This document shows, piece after piece, positions 8,627 to 17,438 of a stretch of 64,000 nucleotides of DNA; position 1 is the stretch's first letter; the number at the start of each line of letters is the position of its first letter. This DNA is from Candidatus Leptovillus gracilis (GTDB lineage: Bacteria; Chloroflexota; Anaerolineae; Promineifilales; Promineifilaceae). The stretch covers positions 186,001 to 250,000 of the forward strand of contig JADJXA010000006.1 of assembly GCA_016716065.1 (NCBI GenBank), given 5' to 3'. The translations under genes and the position numbers were made by a program. Below the pieces are notes generated by a model. That model made no database searches and had not been told where the DNA came from. It saw nothing but the letters and a program-made list of their open reading frames with translations.

Positions 8627-8775
8627 CTCATTCTCCTTTTAATTTTGTTCGGCAGGCTATTGTAAGCTGCCATGCCCTTTGGCTTTTGTAAATCTCCCCT
8701 GCTAACGGCGAAACAGGGGCAAATGTTGCGTCGCTCATCCACCGCTCATGAAAGCGTCGCCCCGACCTGCCACGT

Positions 8776-10041
8776 CTAGGGTTGTTCCCGAATGGTTACG
8801 TAGAAAAAATCCCGTTCCGATTGGCGCAGGTAACGATCTGTCCAGGTGTCCATACCTTCCGGGAACAAGGGGATCGCAGTCAGGGTTTCGTCTGGGCCGG
8901 CGGCAGCGGCCGTAAAATGCACCCACGATTCGTTAATGTCCAACAACAGCCCGTCTTCCACACCGGCGGCGGCCATGGCGGCCGCCAGGGTGGGCATACT
9001 CATGCTCGGTCCGGCAAAAAAATAAAGCACATCCTTCTCCGGGCCGATGCCGAGGCCAGACCGCCAGGTGACGATGTTGCCATTGATATTGCCGCCCCAG
9101 GTGGTAATGGACCCATTATAAACACGCGGGTTAATTTCGCCATCTTCCACCACCAGGCGGGCATTTTGTCGCCAGGCAGCCAATTCATCGGCGGCCGAAA
9201 AATCTTGCCCCCATATGCCCACGTCCACATCGCCGTTGGCGTAAATGGCGACGGTGGCGTAGCCATCTTTGGCCGGCAGGGCCACCAGCCCGCCGGACAT
9301 CGCGCCATATTCGCCATGCGATGCCATAAAACCGCCGTTAAACGTCGCCACCAGCCGGTCGGCTTGCAGGTGTTCGGCAGCGATGAGGCCGCTGCCGCGC
9401 GGGCCAGAAGCCAGGGATGGCTCTAACGTTCCCAGGACGTAATGCAGATTGACGCGGCTCAGGTCGAAGGCGACGACAGCCACCAGGGCATACGGCCGTT
9501 CCCCATCCGGCTGTAAAAAGGTGCGCAGCCCCACCACATCACCGGAGGCGCTGCTCAGATAAGGCTGCCACTGCCCCTCACCCGCCAGATCGCCAAAAGG
9601 AACCAGCGGCGGCAGCGTCCAGGGGGCAGGCGTCGGTGATGGTGTGGCGCTGGGCAGGGAGGTCGGGGTTGGCGGCTGCGTGGGCTGAGGCGTGGCGTCT
9701 GGCGGCAGCGGCGTGGGTGAAGGCGTGGGCCAGGGCACGGCCGTGGCTGTTGGCGGTATGGTGGCGGTGGGGAGAACGGCCGTAACCGCTTCCACTTCCC
9801 AGGGGGCGGCCGCCTCTTGCAGCCCCAGGCTGTACTGCGTTTGCCGCACCCCATCTTGCACAGCAAACAGGCCAGTCTCCAACAGCGCCACGCCGCGATT
9901 GCCAATTATTTGCCGCAGCGGGCGCGCCACCCTGGCCCCCAACCCCGGCCACCGGCTGACGGCCACAATACCCATCACCCCCACCAGGGCCAACACCCCC
10001 ACCAACACCAAGGCTTTTTGACGGCGCGTACTTTCTCTCAT
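8776..10041 (-). CDS. Membrane-anchored phosphodiester glycosidase-family (NAGPA-like) protein
   Basis: The 421-residue protein has an N-terminal membrane anchor (about 10-28, ALVLVGVLALVGVMGIVAV) and a Pro/Thr-rich linker (about 85-145). The C-terminal domain matches the NAGPA/DUF2233 fold of N-acetylglucosamine-1-phosphodiester alpha-N-acetylglucosaminidase. Diagnostic segments are ATFNGGFMASHGEYG, GG(L)VALPAKDG, and the C-terminal AAAGVEDGLLLDINESWVHF. In bacteria this family acts on sugar phosphodiesters and exopolysaccharide. It is divergent from the CapA-like gene, sharing a 158-bp region with repeated TGACA words, which suggests joint control of a surface-polymer function. The exact substrate cannot be told. 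Confidence 0.82.
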   Translation of the reverse strand: MRESTRRQKALVLVGVLALVGVMGIVAVSRWPGLGARVARPLRQIIGNRGVALLETGLFAVQDGVRQTQYSLGLQEAAAPWEVEAVTAVLPTATIPPTATAVPWPTPSPTPLPPDATPQPTQPPTPTSLPSATPSPTPAPWTLPPLVPFGDLAGEGQWQPYLSSASGDVVGLRTFLQPDGERPYALVAVVAFDLSRVNLHYVLGTLEPSLASGPRGSGLIAAEHLQADRLVATFNGGFMASHGEYGAMSGGLVALPAKDGYATVAIYANGDVDVGIWGQDFSAADELAAWRQNARLVVEDGEINPRVYNGSITTWGGNINGNIVTWRSGLGIGPEKDVLYFFAGPSMSMPTLAAAMAAAGVEDGLLLDINESWVHFTAAAAGPDETLTAIPLFPEGMDTWTDRYLRQSERDFFYVTIREQP

Positions 10042-10071
10042 ACTTTGCTACAAGTCAGATTCAACTATACT

Positions 10072-10129
10072 TAACAAGGTGACAAAGTGACATCTAACAA
10101 GGTGACAAAAATGTCAGCTAATGACATTT
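10072..10129. promoter_or_regulatory. Candidate operator with repeated TGACA half-sites
   Basis: The divergent gap contains a perfect 15-bp direct repeat TAACAAGGTGACAAA (10072-10086 and 10095-10109), 23 bp apart, close to two helical turns. An inverted repeat AAATGTCA/TGACATTT (10109-10129) follows at once. TGACA or its complement occurs five times in 47 bp (10080, 10088, 10103, 10112, 10122). The placement between two divergent exported-protein genes fits a regulator binding site, but no cognate regulator is identified. Confidence 0.5.
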
Positions 10130-10199
10130 GTGAGTATACAATCTCATTAGCTGTTTGCTGAACACCAAACAGTGAACAGTGACTACTGAACAAAACACC

Positions 10200-11948
10200 A
10201 TGAACCAACATCTATCCCGCTTCTTCTTAGGATTTGCCCTGCTGTGGTTAGCCGCCTGCCAGGGGAATACGCCATCCACCACGCCCATAGCCTTTGGACT
10301 GCCAACGCCGATCCCGGGAGGCGCTGCCACAGTTGAAACACCCATCCTACCCACTGCCACTTTACCACCGACGGCCACAATTGGCACGCAAACGGCCGTA
10401 CCCACCCCCCTACCCACCCCCAACGCCACGACCGCTACGGCCGCCACGGCCGCCACGGCAGTTCCCTGGACCATCTTCGTGGCCGCCGACGCCCCGCCGG
10501 AATTCCACCCGGCCGCCGCCAACCTGGCCGCCCACGACGGCCGTTTCCGCGCCGGTGACAGCGCCGCGACCAGCGACGTGGTTATTACCACTCTAGCCGG
10601 CGACGCCGCGCTGGCCGCCTGGGTTTACGCCGTCGCCGCGCCATTCCCCACCATCCCCGACGGCCTGAGCCTGGAGGATTTACAGGCGGCCTGGCAAACA
10701 GGCCAGCTCACCCTGACGGCCGATGTAAACGCCACCCTGCGCACTTTATGGGGTGAACCGGAGCAAACGGCCGTTATTGTGCCCGCCGCCGAATTGGTAG
10801 ACAGCCTGTGGGCCGCCCAAACCGGCTACGACGACCTGCACCTGACGGTGCTGCCCTTCGACCAACTAGAGCCGCGCCTGAAGGTGCTGCGGCTGGATGG
10901 CGCGGCCCCCATCACCCCAGACTTTGACCCGGCTACCTATGGGCTGACGGTTGCCGTTAGCGTCACGGGCGATGAGGCGGCGGTAACGGCCGTGCGCGAC
11001 CTTTGGGATGGCCCCACCGGCAACCGCGACCCCGCCTTCATCACCACCATTGCCATGACTGGGCCGGCGGGAATGCGCCGCGCCGTGGCCGACCGCATGG
11101 AAAAGTACGGCCATACCTACCCCGCCGAAGAAACCGGCCCCGTCCTGCAAGCGGTAGACATCGCCCACATGAGCAATGAAAACGCCTTCGCCCCGGACTG
11201 CCCACCGGCCGACCCCTACGACAGCGACAATGTCTGCAATCGGGACGAATATGTGGACCTGATGCCCTGGATGGGCATAGACGTGGTGGAACTAACCGGC
11301 AACCACCTGAACGATTGGGGCGCCTGGGCCATGCTGCACACCCTGGATCTGTACGACGAATTGGGCTTCCACATCTTTGGCGGCGGCCGCAACCTGGCCG
11401 AGGCACAAGAGCCGCTGCTGCTGCAACACAACGGCAACAAAATCGCCTTCGTTGGCTGCAACCCGGTGGGGCCGTACCTGGGTTGGGCCAGGGCAGATTA
11501 CCCCGGCGCGGCCCCTTGCGACGACTATGGCCTGATCACCGGCCAGATTCGCCAACTGGCCGACGAAGGGTATACAGTGATTGCCACACTGCAATACCTG
11601 GAGGATTATCAGTATGCCGTCTTGCCGGAGCAGCACGCCGCTTTCCGGGCGCTGGCCGACGCCGGGGCAGCGGCCGTTTCCGGCAGCCACGCCCATCATC
11701 CCCAGGGCTTTGCCTTCCGGCCCAATGGCAGCTTCATCCATTACGGCCTGGGCAACCTGCTATCTGACCAGATGTGGACGCTGGGAGCGCGGCAAACGTT
11801 TATTGATACCTATGTGGTCTATAACGGCCGTTTGCTCAGCGTAGACTTATGGACCGGCCTCACCGAAGATTATGCCCGCCAGCGCCTGATGACCGCCGTC
11901 GAGCGGCGCGACCTGCTGCAAGCCGTCTTCGACGCCAGCGATTGGTAG
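10200..11948 (+). CDS. CapA-family (PGA capsule synthesis-like) lipoprotein
   Basis: From ATG 10200 the protein has 582 residues. The signal MNQHLSRFFLGFALLWLAAC ends in a lipobox with the cysteine at residue 20, which is why this start is preferred over GTG 10179. A Thr/Pro linker follows, then a divergent N-terminal half that resembles a solute-binding fold (about 90-290). The C-terminal CapA metallophosphoesterase-like domain contains GIDVVELTGNHLNDWG, FVGCNPVGP, SGSHAHHPQGF and YGLGNLLSDQ. CapA-family proteins take part in poly-gamma-glutamate or surface-polymer synthesis, though enzymatic roles are disputed. No capBC partners are present, so a PGA role is unproven. It is divergent from the phosphodiester glycosidase-like gene. 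Confidence 0.82.
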   Translation: MNQHLSRFFLGFALLWLAACQGNTPSTTPIAFGLPTPIPGGAATVETPILPTATLPPTATIGTQTAVPTPLPTPNATTATAATAATAVPWTIFVAADAPPEFHPAAANLAAHDGRFRAGDSAATSDVVITTLAGDAALAAWVYAVAAPFPTIPDGLSLEDLQAAWQTGQLTLTADVNATLRTLWGEPEQTAVIVPAAELVDSLWAAQTGYDDLHLTVLPFDQLEPRLKVLRLDGAAPITPDFDPATYGLTVAVSVTGDEAAVTAVRDLWDGPTGNRDPAFITTIAMTGPAGMRRAVADRMEKYGHTYPAEETGPVLQAVDIAHMSNENAFAPDCPPADPYDSDNVCNRDEYVDLMPWMGIDVVELTGNHLNDWGAWAMLHTLDLYDELGFHIFGGGRNLAEAQEPLLLQHNGNKIAFVGCNPVGPYLGWARADYPGAAPCDDYGLITGQIRQLADEGYTVIATLQYLEDYQYAVLPEQHAAFRALADAGAAAVSGSHAHHPQGFAFRPNGSFIHYGLGNLLSDQMWTLGARQTFIDTYVVYNGRLLSVDLWTGLTEDYARQRLMTAVERRDLLQAVFDASDW

Positions 11949-11960
11949 GAAAATCAAAGG

Positions 11961-11988
11961 TTGCCCTGGATAAGGGCAATGGTATGAT
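11961..11988 (+). promoter_or_regulatory. Candidate sigma-70-like promoter for first solute-binding/META gene
   Basis: TTGCCC (11961-11966) and TATGAT (11983-11988) are separated by 16 bp. Transcription would start near 11995, about 95 bp before the ATG at 12090. The assignment rests on box similarity alone. Confidence 0.35.
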
Positions 11989-12089
11989 TATTGTCAAGTG
12001 CAGTGCGCCATTTTATCGTCTTATTCCAGGTTTCTGTTTACCTAACGCCGAACGTACCAGACCCGGAACAGCATCTATCTTGGAGGAGT

Positions 12090-14645
12090 ATGTTAGCTAA
12101 ACGCAAAATTTCCCTTTGGTTGCTTGTAGTGGCGGTGCTGACGGCCGTCAGCCTGCTGGTCGCCTGTTCCGGCGCAGACCCCAAGCCAACCATCGCCCCC
12201 ACCGCCGAAGTGCCGCCGCCCGTCATCACCACCCCAACCGCCGACGCGACGGGTGACGATTCCTGGAGCAGTGTCCAAGCGGCCGGTAAACTGGTCATCG
12301 GCGCGTCGTTCGATTACCCACCCTTTGAATATTACACCGAAGATTTTAAACAAACCGGCTACGATGTGGCCCTCATCAACGAGATTGGCAAACTGCTGGG
12401 CGTCGAAGTCGAAATCAGCGACATGGCCTTCGATGGCCTGGGCGACGCCCTGCTGCTCGGCCAGATTGATGCAGCCATCTCTGCTATCTCTGTGACCGAG
12501 GCCCGTGACGCGGTGCTAGATTTTTCCAACGTCTATTACGTCAGCGAAGACGGCATTTTGGCGCAAAAACAGATGGCGCTTGGCTCCATCACCAACGCCG
12601 CACAAATTGCCCCGCTGCGCGTCGGCGTACAGCGCGGCTCCGCCTTCGCCGACTGGATTCAGGACGAACTGATTGAGCCGGGATTGATGAGCGAAACCAA
12701 CCTCTTCGTCTACTTGCAGGCAGGCGACGCCGTGCGCGACCTGCGCCAAAACCGACTGGACCTGGTGATTGGCGATTTGCTGCCGGCGCAGGTAGCCGTC
12801 GGCGCGTTCGACGACATCGAACTGGTGGGCCAGGGGCTAAACCTGGAGCGATACGCCATTGCCCTGCCGCCCGGAGCCGCCGCTTTGCAGACCAAATTGA
12901 ACGAAGCGCTGATTACGTTACAGAACAGCGGCCGTCTGGCCGAACTGGCCGCCGAATACCTAAACCTGAATCCCGACGAAGTCCTGCCGGTTCCCACACC
13001 CGATCCCAATCCCCAACCAACACCCGTGCCGCCGCCCGCGCCCGCCTGCCGCGACGGTATGACCTTCGTCCAAGATTTGAATTTCGACGACCAGAACATG
13101 ACCGCTCCGCCGCAATTTGCGCCGGGCCAGCCCTTCCAGAAAAGCTGGCGCATTCTCAACAGCGGCACATGCATCTGGGACAGCACCTACACCTTTGTAT
13201 TTGCCGGCGGCAACGTGCCCGCGGCGCGCATGGGCGGCCAGCCGCAAACCATCCAACGGGCCGTCGCCCCCGGACAAACCTACGACGTGTCTGTGGACCT
13301 CGTGTCGCCGTTGGCTCCGGGCACTTACCAGGGCTTCTGGACCATGCGCAATCCTACCGGGCTGTTGTTTGGCAACCGCGTCTGGGTGGGCATACAGGTG
13401 ATTGGCGCGCCAACGCCCACGCCCGCGCCCACACAAACCCCCACGGCCGACGTCAACTTTACGGTAGACCGCACCACCATCCGCGCCGGGGAATGTGTCA
13501 CCTTCTCCTGGAATGTCAGCAACATCCAGGCCGTCTTCTTCTATCCACAAGGAGCCAACTGGCAGAACTTTGGCGTGACCGGTCAGGGAACCAGCGTGCA
13601 GTGCCCGGCCCAAACCACGACCTATGAACTGCGTGTTTTGCGCCGCGACAATACGTTCGACATCCGTCAGATTACCATTTTTGTGGAACAACGGCCGGGC
13701 GCGCCAGTGATCAACCGCTTTACGGTGGACCCAAACCAGATCAACGTGGGGCAGTGTGTGGCGATTACCTGGCAGGTTTCCGGCAGCGTGAACACGGTGC
13801 GCATCTTACGCGGTGGCAGCCTGGTGTGGGATGGCGCGCCAATTAGCGGCTCTACAAGTGACTGCCCGCCGGGTAACGGCCGTATCGCCTACGTCATCGA
13901 AGCTGTTGGTCCTGGTGGGACCAGCCGGGAACAGCGGGACATCACCATCGTCCAGCCCACGCCACAGCCGATTCCGCCAACGGCCACGCCGCCCATCGTC
14001 CCCACGGCCACGCCGCAGCCGCCGATCATCAATTCCTTTGTTGTCAGCCCTGGCCAGATTACCACCGGGCAGTGCGTCAACATAGCCTGGAATGTCAGCG
14101 GCGGAACCAACCGCGTGAACATCCTGCGCAACGGCTCGCCGATTATTGATGGGGCGTCGTTCAGCGGCGCGTTCCCCGACTGCCTGAACCAGACCGGCAC
14201 GTTTATCTATCGCCTGGAAGCAACCGGCAGCGGGCAGACGATTACCCGCGACCAGACAGTGACCGTCTCGGCCGCCGTGCCGCCTACGCCCACCCGCTCG
14301 CCGCTGGTCGGCGTTAATTGGACGCTGGCGAACATGAACATGAACCAGATATTGCCAGTGGGTCTGCTGATTACGGCCGTCTTCGATGACAACGGCCGTG
14401 TCAATGGCAGCAGCGGCTGCAATACCTTTAACGGCAGCTACAGCGCCAGCGGCAATAACCTGACCATCGGCCCGTTGACCGGAACCAACATCGCCTGCGA
14501 CGAGACCACGATGCAAATTGAGCAGCAGTTCCTCACCCTGTTCCAATCGGCGGCCACGTACAACATCTCGGCCAACGGATTGATCATTTTCAACAGCAAT
14601 GGTCAGAACGTGTTGAACTTTAACCAGCGAATTACCCCCCGCTAA
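12090..14645 (+). CDS. Solute-binding (type 3)/NBR1-Ig/Ig-like/META lipoprotein, paralogue 1
   Basis: The start ATG 12090 follows a GGAGGAGT site and gives an 851-residue lipoprotein with Cys26 in a LVAC lipobox. Residues about 58-285 are a family 3 solute-binding domain (LVIGASFDYPPFEYY, GYDVALINEIGKLLGVEVEI, DAAISAISVTEAR). About 317-440 is an NBR1-type Ig domain (MTFVQDLNFDDQNMTAPPQF, WRILNSGTCIWD, FWTMRNPTGLLFG). Three Ig-like domains follow (about 452-533, 535-623, 646-728), each with G(E/Q)CVxxxW and a later Cys. A META domain closes it (about 738-848). No ABC permease or ATPase is nearby, so ligand sensing or cell-wall binding seems likelier than transport. It ends before a strong terminator and is paralogous to the next gene. 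Confidence 0.88.
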   Translation: MLAKRKISLWLLVVAVLTAVSLLVACSGADPKPTIAPTAEVPPPVITTPTADATGDDSWSSVQAAGKLVIGASFDYPPFEYYTEDFKQTGYDVALINEIGKLLGVEVEISDMAFDGLGDALLLGQIDAAISAISVTEARDAVLDFSNVYYVSEDGILAQKQMALGSITNAAQIAPLRVGVQRGSAFADWIQDELIEPGLMSETNLFVYLQAGDAVRDLRQNRLDLVIGDLLPAQVAVGAFDDIELVGQGLNLERYAIALPPGAAALQTKLNEALITLQNSGRLAELAAEYLNLNPDEVLPVPTPDPNPQPTPVPPPAPACRDGMTFVQDLNFDDQNMTAPPQFAPGQPFQKSWRILNSGTCIWDSTYTFVFAGGNVPAARMGGQPQTIQRAVAPGQTYDVSVDLVSPLAPGTYQGFWTMRNPTGLLFGNRVWVGIQVIGAPTPTPAPTQTPTADVNFTVDRTTIRAGECVTFSWNVSNIQAVFFYPQGANWQNFGVTGQGTSVQCPAQTTTYELRVLRRDNTFDIRQITIFVEQRPGAPVINRFTVDPNQINVGQCVAITWQVSGSVNTVRILRGGSLVWDGAPISGSTSDCPPGNGRIAYVIEAVGPGGTSREQRDITIVQPTPQPIPPTATPPIVPTATPQPPIINSFVVSPGQITTGQCVNIAWNVSGGTNRVNILRNGSPIIDGASFSGAFPDCLNQTGTFIYRLEATGSGQTITRDQTVTVSAAVPPTPTRSPLVGVNWTLANMNMNQILPVGLLITAVFDDNGRVNGSSGCNTFNGSYSASGNNLTIGPLTGTNIACDETTMQIEQQFLTLFQSAATYNISANGLIIFNSNGQNVLNFNQRITPR

Positions 14646-14670
14646 TCTCTGGCGAACCTGGTTGTAAAGA

Positions 14671-14710
14671 AACACCCGCACGGCCGTTAACGGCCGTGCG
14701 GGTGTTTTTT
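14671..14710 (+). terminator. Intrinsic terminator, 36-bp perfect palindrome
   Basis: Bases 14671-14706 read the same on both strands: AACACCCGCACGGCCGTT followed by its exact complement. A run of six T starts within the arm end (14705-14710). Each arm contains one ACGGCCGT. It lies 26 bp after the stop of the upstream gene. Confidence 0.92.
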
Positions 14711-14726
14711 GTATCTCATCATTATG

Positions 14727-14756
14727 TAGACAAATTTCGGCCAATTATGATATAAC
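14727..14756 (+). promoter_or_regulatory. Candidate sigma-70-like promoter for paralogue 2
   Basis: TAGACA (14727-14732) and TATAAC (14751-14756) match five of six consensus bases each, with an 18-bp spacer. It sits just after the terminator, so paralogue 2 probably has its own transcript. Confidence 0.45.
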
Positions 14757-14836
14757 TACTCGCGTCGGGAATTCGATTATGTTCATTTCGGCCTCCCGCG
14801 TCGCTGCCAGAGGCCGAGCAGAAGATGGAGGAATAG

Positions 14837-17380
14837 ATGCCCAGAAGACAATCCAACATTCTATTGGTCATTCTAATTGCCGCCGGACTGGTTGTGGCGA
14901 TTGCCTTTACGTCGGCGCTGCTCAATTACTTCTCCAATCCCCGGCCGTCGGCCACAGCAACGCCCATTCCGCCCACCGTGCCGGCCGCCAGCGATCCCTG
15001 GGAACGCATCCGCTCATCCGGCAAGATGGTCGTTGGCACGTCCCTGGATTACCCGCCATTCGCTTTTTACAACGACGCTTTCCAGCCGGAAGGGTTCGAC
15101 ATCGCCCTCATTCAAGAAATCGCCCAGATATTGGGCGTGCAGGTTGAACTCAGAGACACGTCGTTTGACGGGCTGGCTGGGGCGCTGCAGCTGCAACAAA
15201 TTGACGTGGCCATTGCCGCTATTTCCGTCACGCCGGAGCGGGAAGCCTCGTTCGATTTTTCCAATGTTTATTTTGTCAGCGACGACGCCATTCTGGCCGG
15301 CCAAAACGCCAACATCGCCAGCATTACTTCGGTAGGCCAACTGGCGGCTTACCGTGTGGGGGTGCAGCGCTCATCTGTCTACCAGCGCTGGCTGCAAGAT
15401 TCGCTGGTAGCCACGGGCCTGATGCCGGCCGAAAACCTGCTGATTTACCAACAGGCGACACAGGCGCTGGATGATGTGCGCAACGGCCGTATAGACCTGG
15501 TTGTTCTCGATTTGCCACCGGCGCAAACGGCCGTGATTGCCGGCGGTGTAAAAATCGTCGGCCAGGGACTCAACCCCCAGCGTTTAGCCATCGGCCTGAT
15601 CAACGGCGCGACCACCACCCAGACCCAGATCAACAACGCCCTGACCCAACTGCAAAATTCCGGCCGGTTGAATGCCCTGGTGCAGCAATACCTGGGCTTA
15701 CGGCCCGAGGAAATCGCGCCGCTGCCCACCGCGCTGCCGGTCACGGCTACACCCTTCCCCACCGCCACGCCGGTCGCCTGCATTGACCAGATGACCTTTG
15801 TGCAAGACCTGAACCTGGACGATAGAAACATGACCGCCCCACCGGAAATTTCACCGGGACAGCCGTTCCGCAAATGGTGGCGTATCCGCAATTCGGGAAC
15901 CTGCACCTGGGACAATCGCTACGCCCTGGTCTTTGTCAGCGGCAACTCGCCGCTGGCGCAAATGGGCGGCCAACCGACCTTTGTTCAGGGCCAGGTACTC
16001 CCAGGCCAAACCCACGACATCTACGCCGACTTGGTTTCGCCGCTGACGCCGGGCACATACCAGGCATTCTGGTCTATGCGCAATCCGCAGGGACAGATCT
16101 TCGGCAACCGCATTTGGGTGGGCATTCGCGTGCCCAGTCCGGCCACACCAACGCCCGTCGCCACCCAGACGCCCGCGGCCAACATCCAGTTTACAGTGGA
16201 CCGCACCAACATCATCGCCGGCGAATGCGTTAATTTTAGATGGACCGTCACCGGAGCCAGGTCGGTCTTTTTCTACCAGCGGGGGCAGAATTGGCAAAAC
16301 AGCCCTGTGGCCCCTTCTGGCGCGCGCGCCGAATGTCCGCCGCAAACGGCCGTTTACGAACTGCGGGTCATCCGTCAGGATGGCAGCGTCGAAGTGCGCG
16401 AAATTACCATCCTGGTCCAGGCGGTGAGCAACGCGCCGACCATCCACCGTTTTACAGTGACGCCGACGGACCAGGTAACATTGGGACAATGCGTCAGCCT
16501 GAACTGGTGGGTGGAAGGCCAGATCAGCAATGTACGCCTGTTCCGCGACAATACCGTCTTATGGCAAAGCGCCCCGGTCAACGGCTCCACGTCCGACTGC
16601 CCGCCGCAGGTGGGCGTCGCTACCTATCGCATTGAGGCCACCGGTCCCGGGGGAACCAGCAACCGCACCGAAACCATCACCGTTGTCGCGCCCACCCAGC
16701 CGACGGCCACGCCGCCGCCCATTCCGCCCACGCCCACCGTTGCCCCGCCGCAAATCCTCTCCTTCAGCGTTGCGCCGGAACAAATTCAGGCCGGGAATTG
16801 TGTCAACATTAGTTGGAGCGTCGGCGGCACGGTGACAACCATCCGCCTGCTGCGCAACGGGTCGGTCATTCTGGACAATGCGCCCGGCAGCGGGGCCAAT
16901 CCAGACTGCCTGAACGACGCGGGCACGTATACGTATCGCCTGGAGGCCAATGGCTTAGACGGCCGTCAGGACGCGCAGCAGCGGGTGATCACGGTCAGCG
17001 CCCCACCCAGCGTGCCACCCCTCAGCGATACATCCTGGCGTCTGCTGTACTATTATGATGGCGTGGGGGCATTGGTCTCGCTGCTAAACGGAACGGAAGT
17101 GACGACCTTGTTTGGACCGGGGACACAAGTCAGCGGAACCGGCGGCTGCAATACCTACACGGCCACCTTCAGCGGCCAAAACGGGCAGATCACGATCACC
17201 CCCCTGAACAGCACCCAAATCCTTTGTGCGGACCCGCCGGGCATCATGCAGCAGGAGACGCGCTTCTTCCAACTGCTGCCGCAGGCCGCCACCTACCAGC
17301 TCAATCCCAACGAACTGCTGATCAAAGACGCCACCGGCCAGGTCATCCTGCGCTACGAGCCGCTGATCAGCCCGCGGTAA
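14837..17380 (+). CDS. Solute-binding (type 3)/NBR1-Ig/Ig-like/META protein, paralogue 2
   Basis: The 847-residue protein repeats the architecture of its neighbour: solute-binding domain about 55-285 (MVVGTSLDYPPFAFY), NBR1-type Ig about 314-431, three Ig-like domains about 448-720 and META about 728-847 (SGTGGCNTYTATFSG). It is anchored differently: residues about 8-29 (ILLVILIAAGLVVAIAFTSALL) form a membrane helix without a lipobox cysteine. The start has a GGAGG site 6-8 bp upstream. Differences are spread over the whole length, so the duplication is not recent. The separate promoter and terminators suggest independent expression. Conserved cysteine pairs in each Ig domain point to an extracytoplasmic, disulfide-stabilised stalk. 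Confidence 0.87.
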   Translation: MPRRQSNILLVILIAAGLVVAIAFTSALLNYFSNPRPSATATPIPPTVPAASDPWERIRSSGKMVVGTSLDYPPFAFYNDAFQPEGFDIALIQEIAQILGVQVELRDTSFDGLAGALQLQQIDVAIAAISVTPEREASFDFSNVYFVSDDAILAGQNANIASITSVGQLAAYRVGVQRSSVYQRWLQDSLVATGLMPAENLLIYQQATQALDDVRNGRIDLVVLDLPPAQTAVIAGGVKIVGQGLNPQRLAIGLINGATTTQTQINNALTQLQNSGRLNALVQQYLGLRPEEIAPLPTALPVTATPFPTATPVACIDQMTFVQDLNLDDRNMTAPPEISPGQPFRKWWRIRNSGTCTWDNRYALVFVSGNSPLAQMGGQPTFVQGQVLPGQTHDIYADLVSPLTPGTYQAFWSMRNPQGQIFGNRIWVGIRVPSPATPTPVATQTPAANIQFTVDRTNIIAGECVNFRWTVTGARSVFFYQRGQNWQNSPVAPSGARAECPPQTAVYELRVIRQDGSVEVREITILVQAVSNAPTIHRFTVTPTDQVTLGQCVSLNWWVEGQISNVRLFRDNTVLWQSAPVNGSTSDCPPQVGVATYRIEATGPGGTSNRTETITVVAPTQPTATPPPIPPTPTVAPPQILSFSVAPEQIQAGNCVNISWSVGGTVTTIRLLRNGSVILDNAPGSGANPDCLNDAGTYTYRLEANGLDGRQDAQQRVITVSAPPSVPPLSDTSWRLLYYYDGVGALVSLLNGTEVTTLFGPGTQVSGTGGCNTYTATFSGQNGQITITPLNSTQILCADPPGIMQQETRFFQLLPQAATYQLNPNELLIKDATGQVILRYEPLISPR

Positions 17381-17386
17381 AAAGCG

Positions 17387-17432
17387 AGAGATAGGGTGTA
17401 GAGATAGAGTAGAGTCTCTACACCCTATCTCT
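17387..17432. terminator. Bidirectional intrinsic terminator between convergent genes
   Basis: Arms AGAGATAGGGTGTAGAGA (17387-17404) and TCTCTACACCCTATCTCT (17415-17432) pair perfectly over 18 bp around a 10-nt loop. ACACTTTTACAC follows on the forward strand. It separates two convergent genes, so it can serve both. Confidence 0.8.
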
Positions 17433-17438
17433 ACACTT

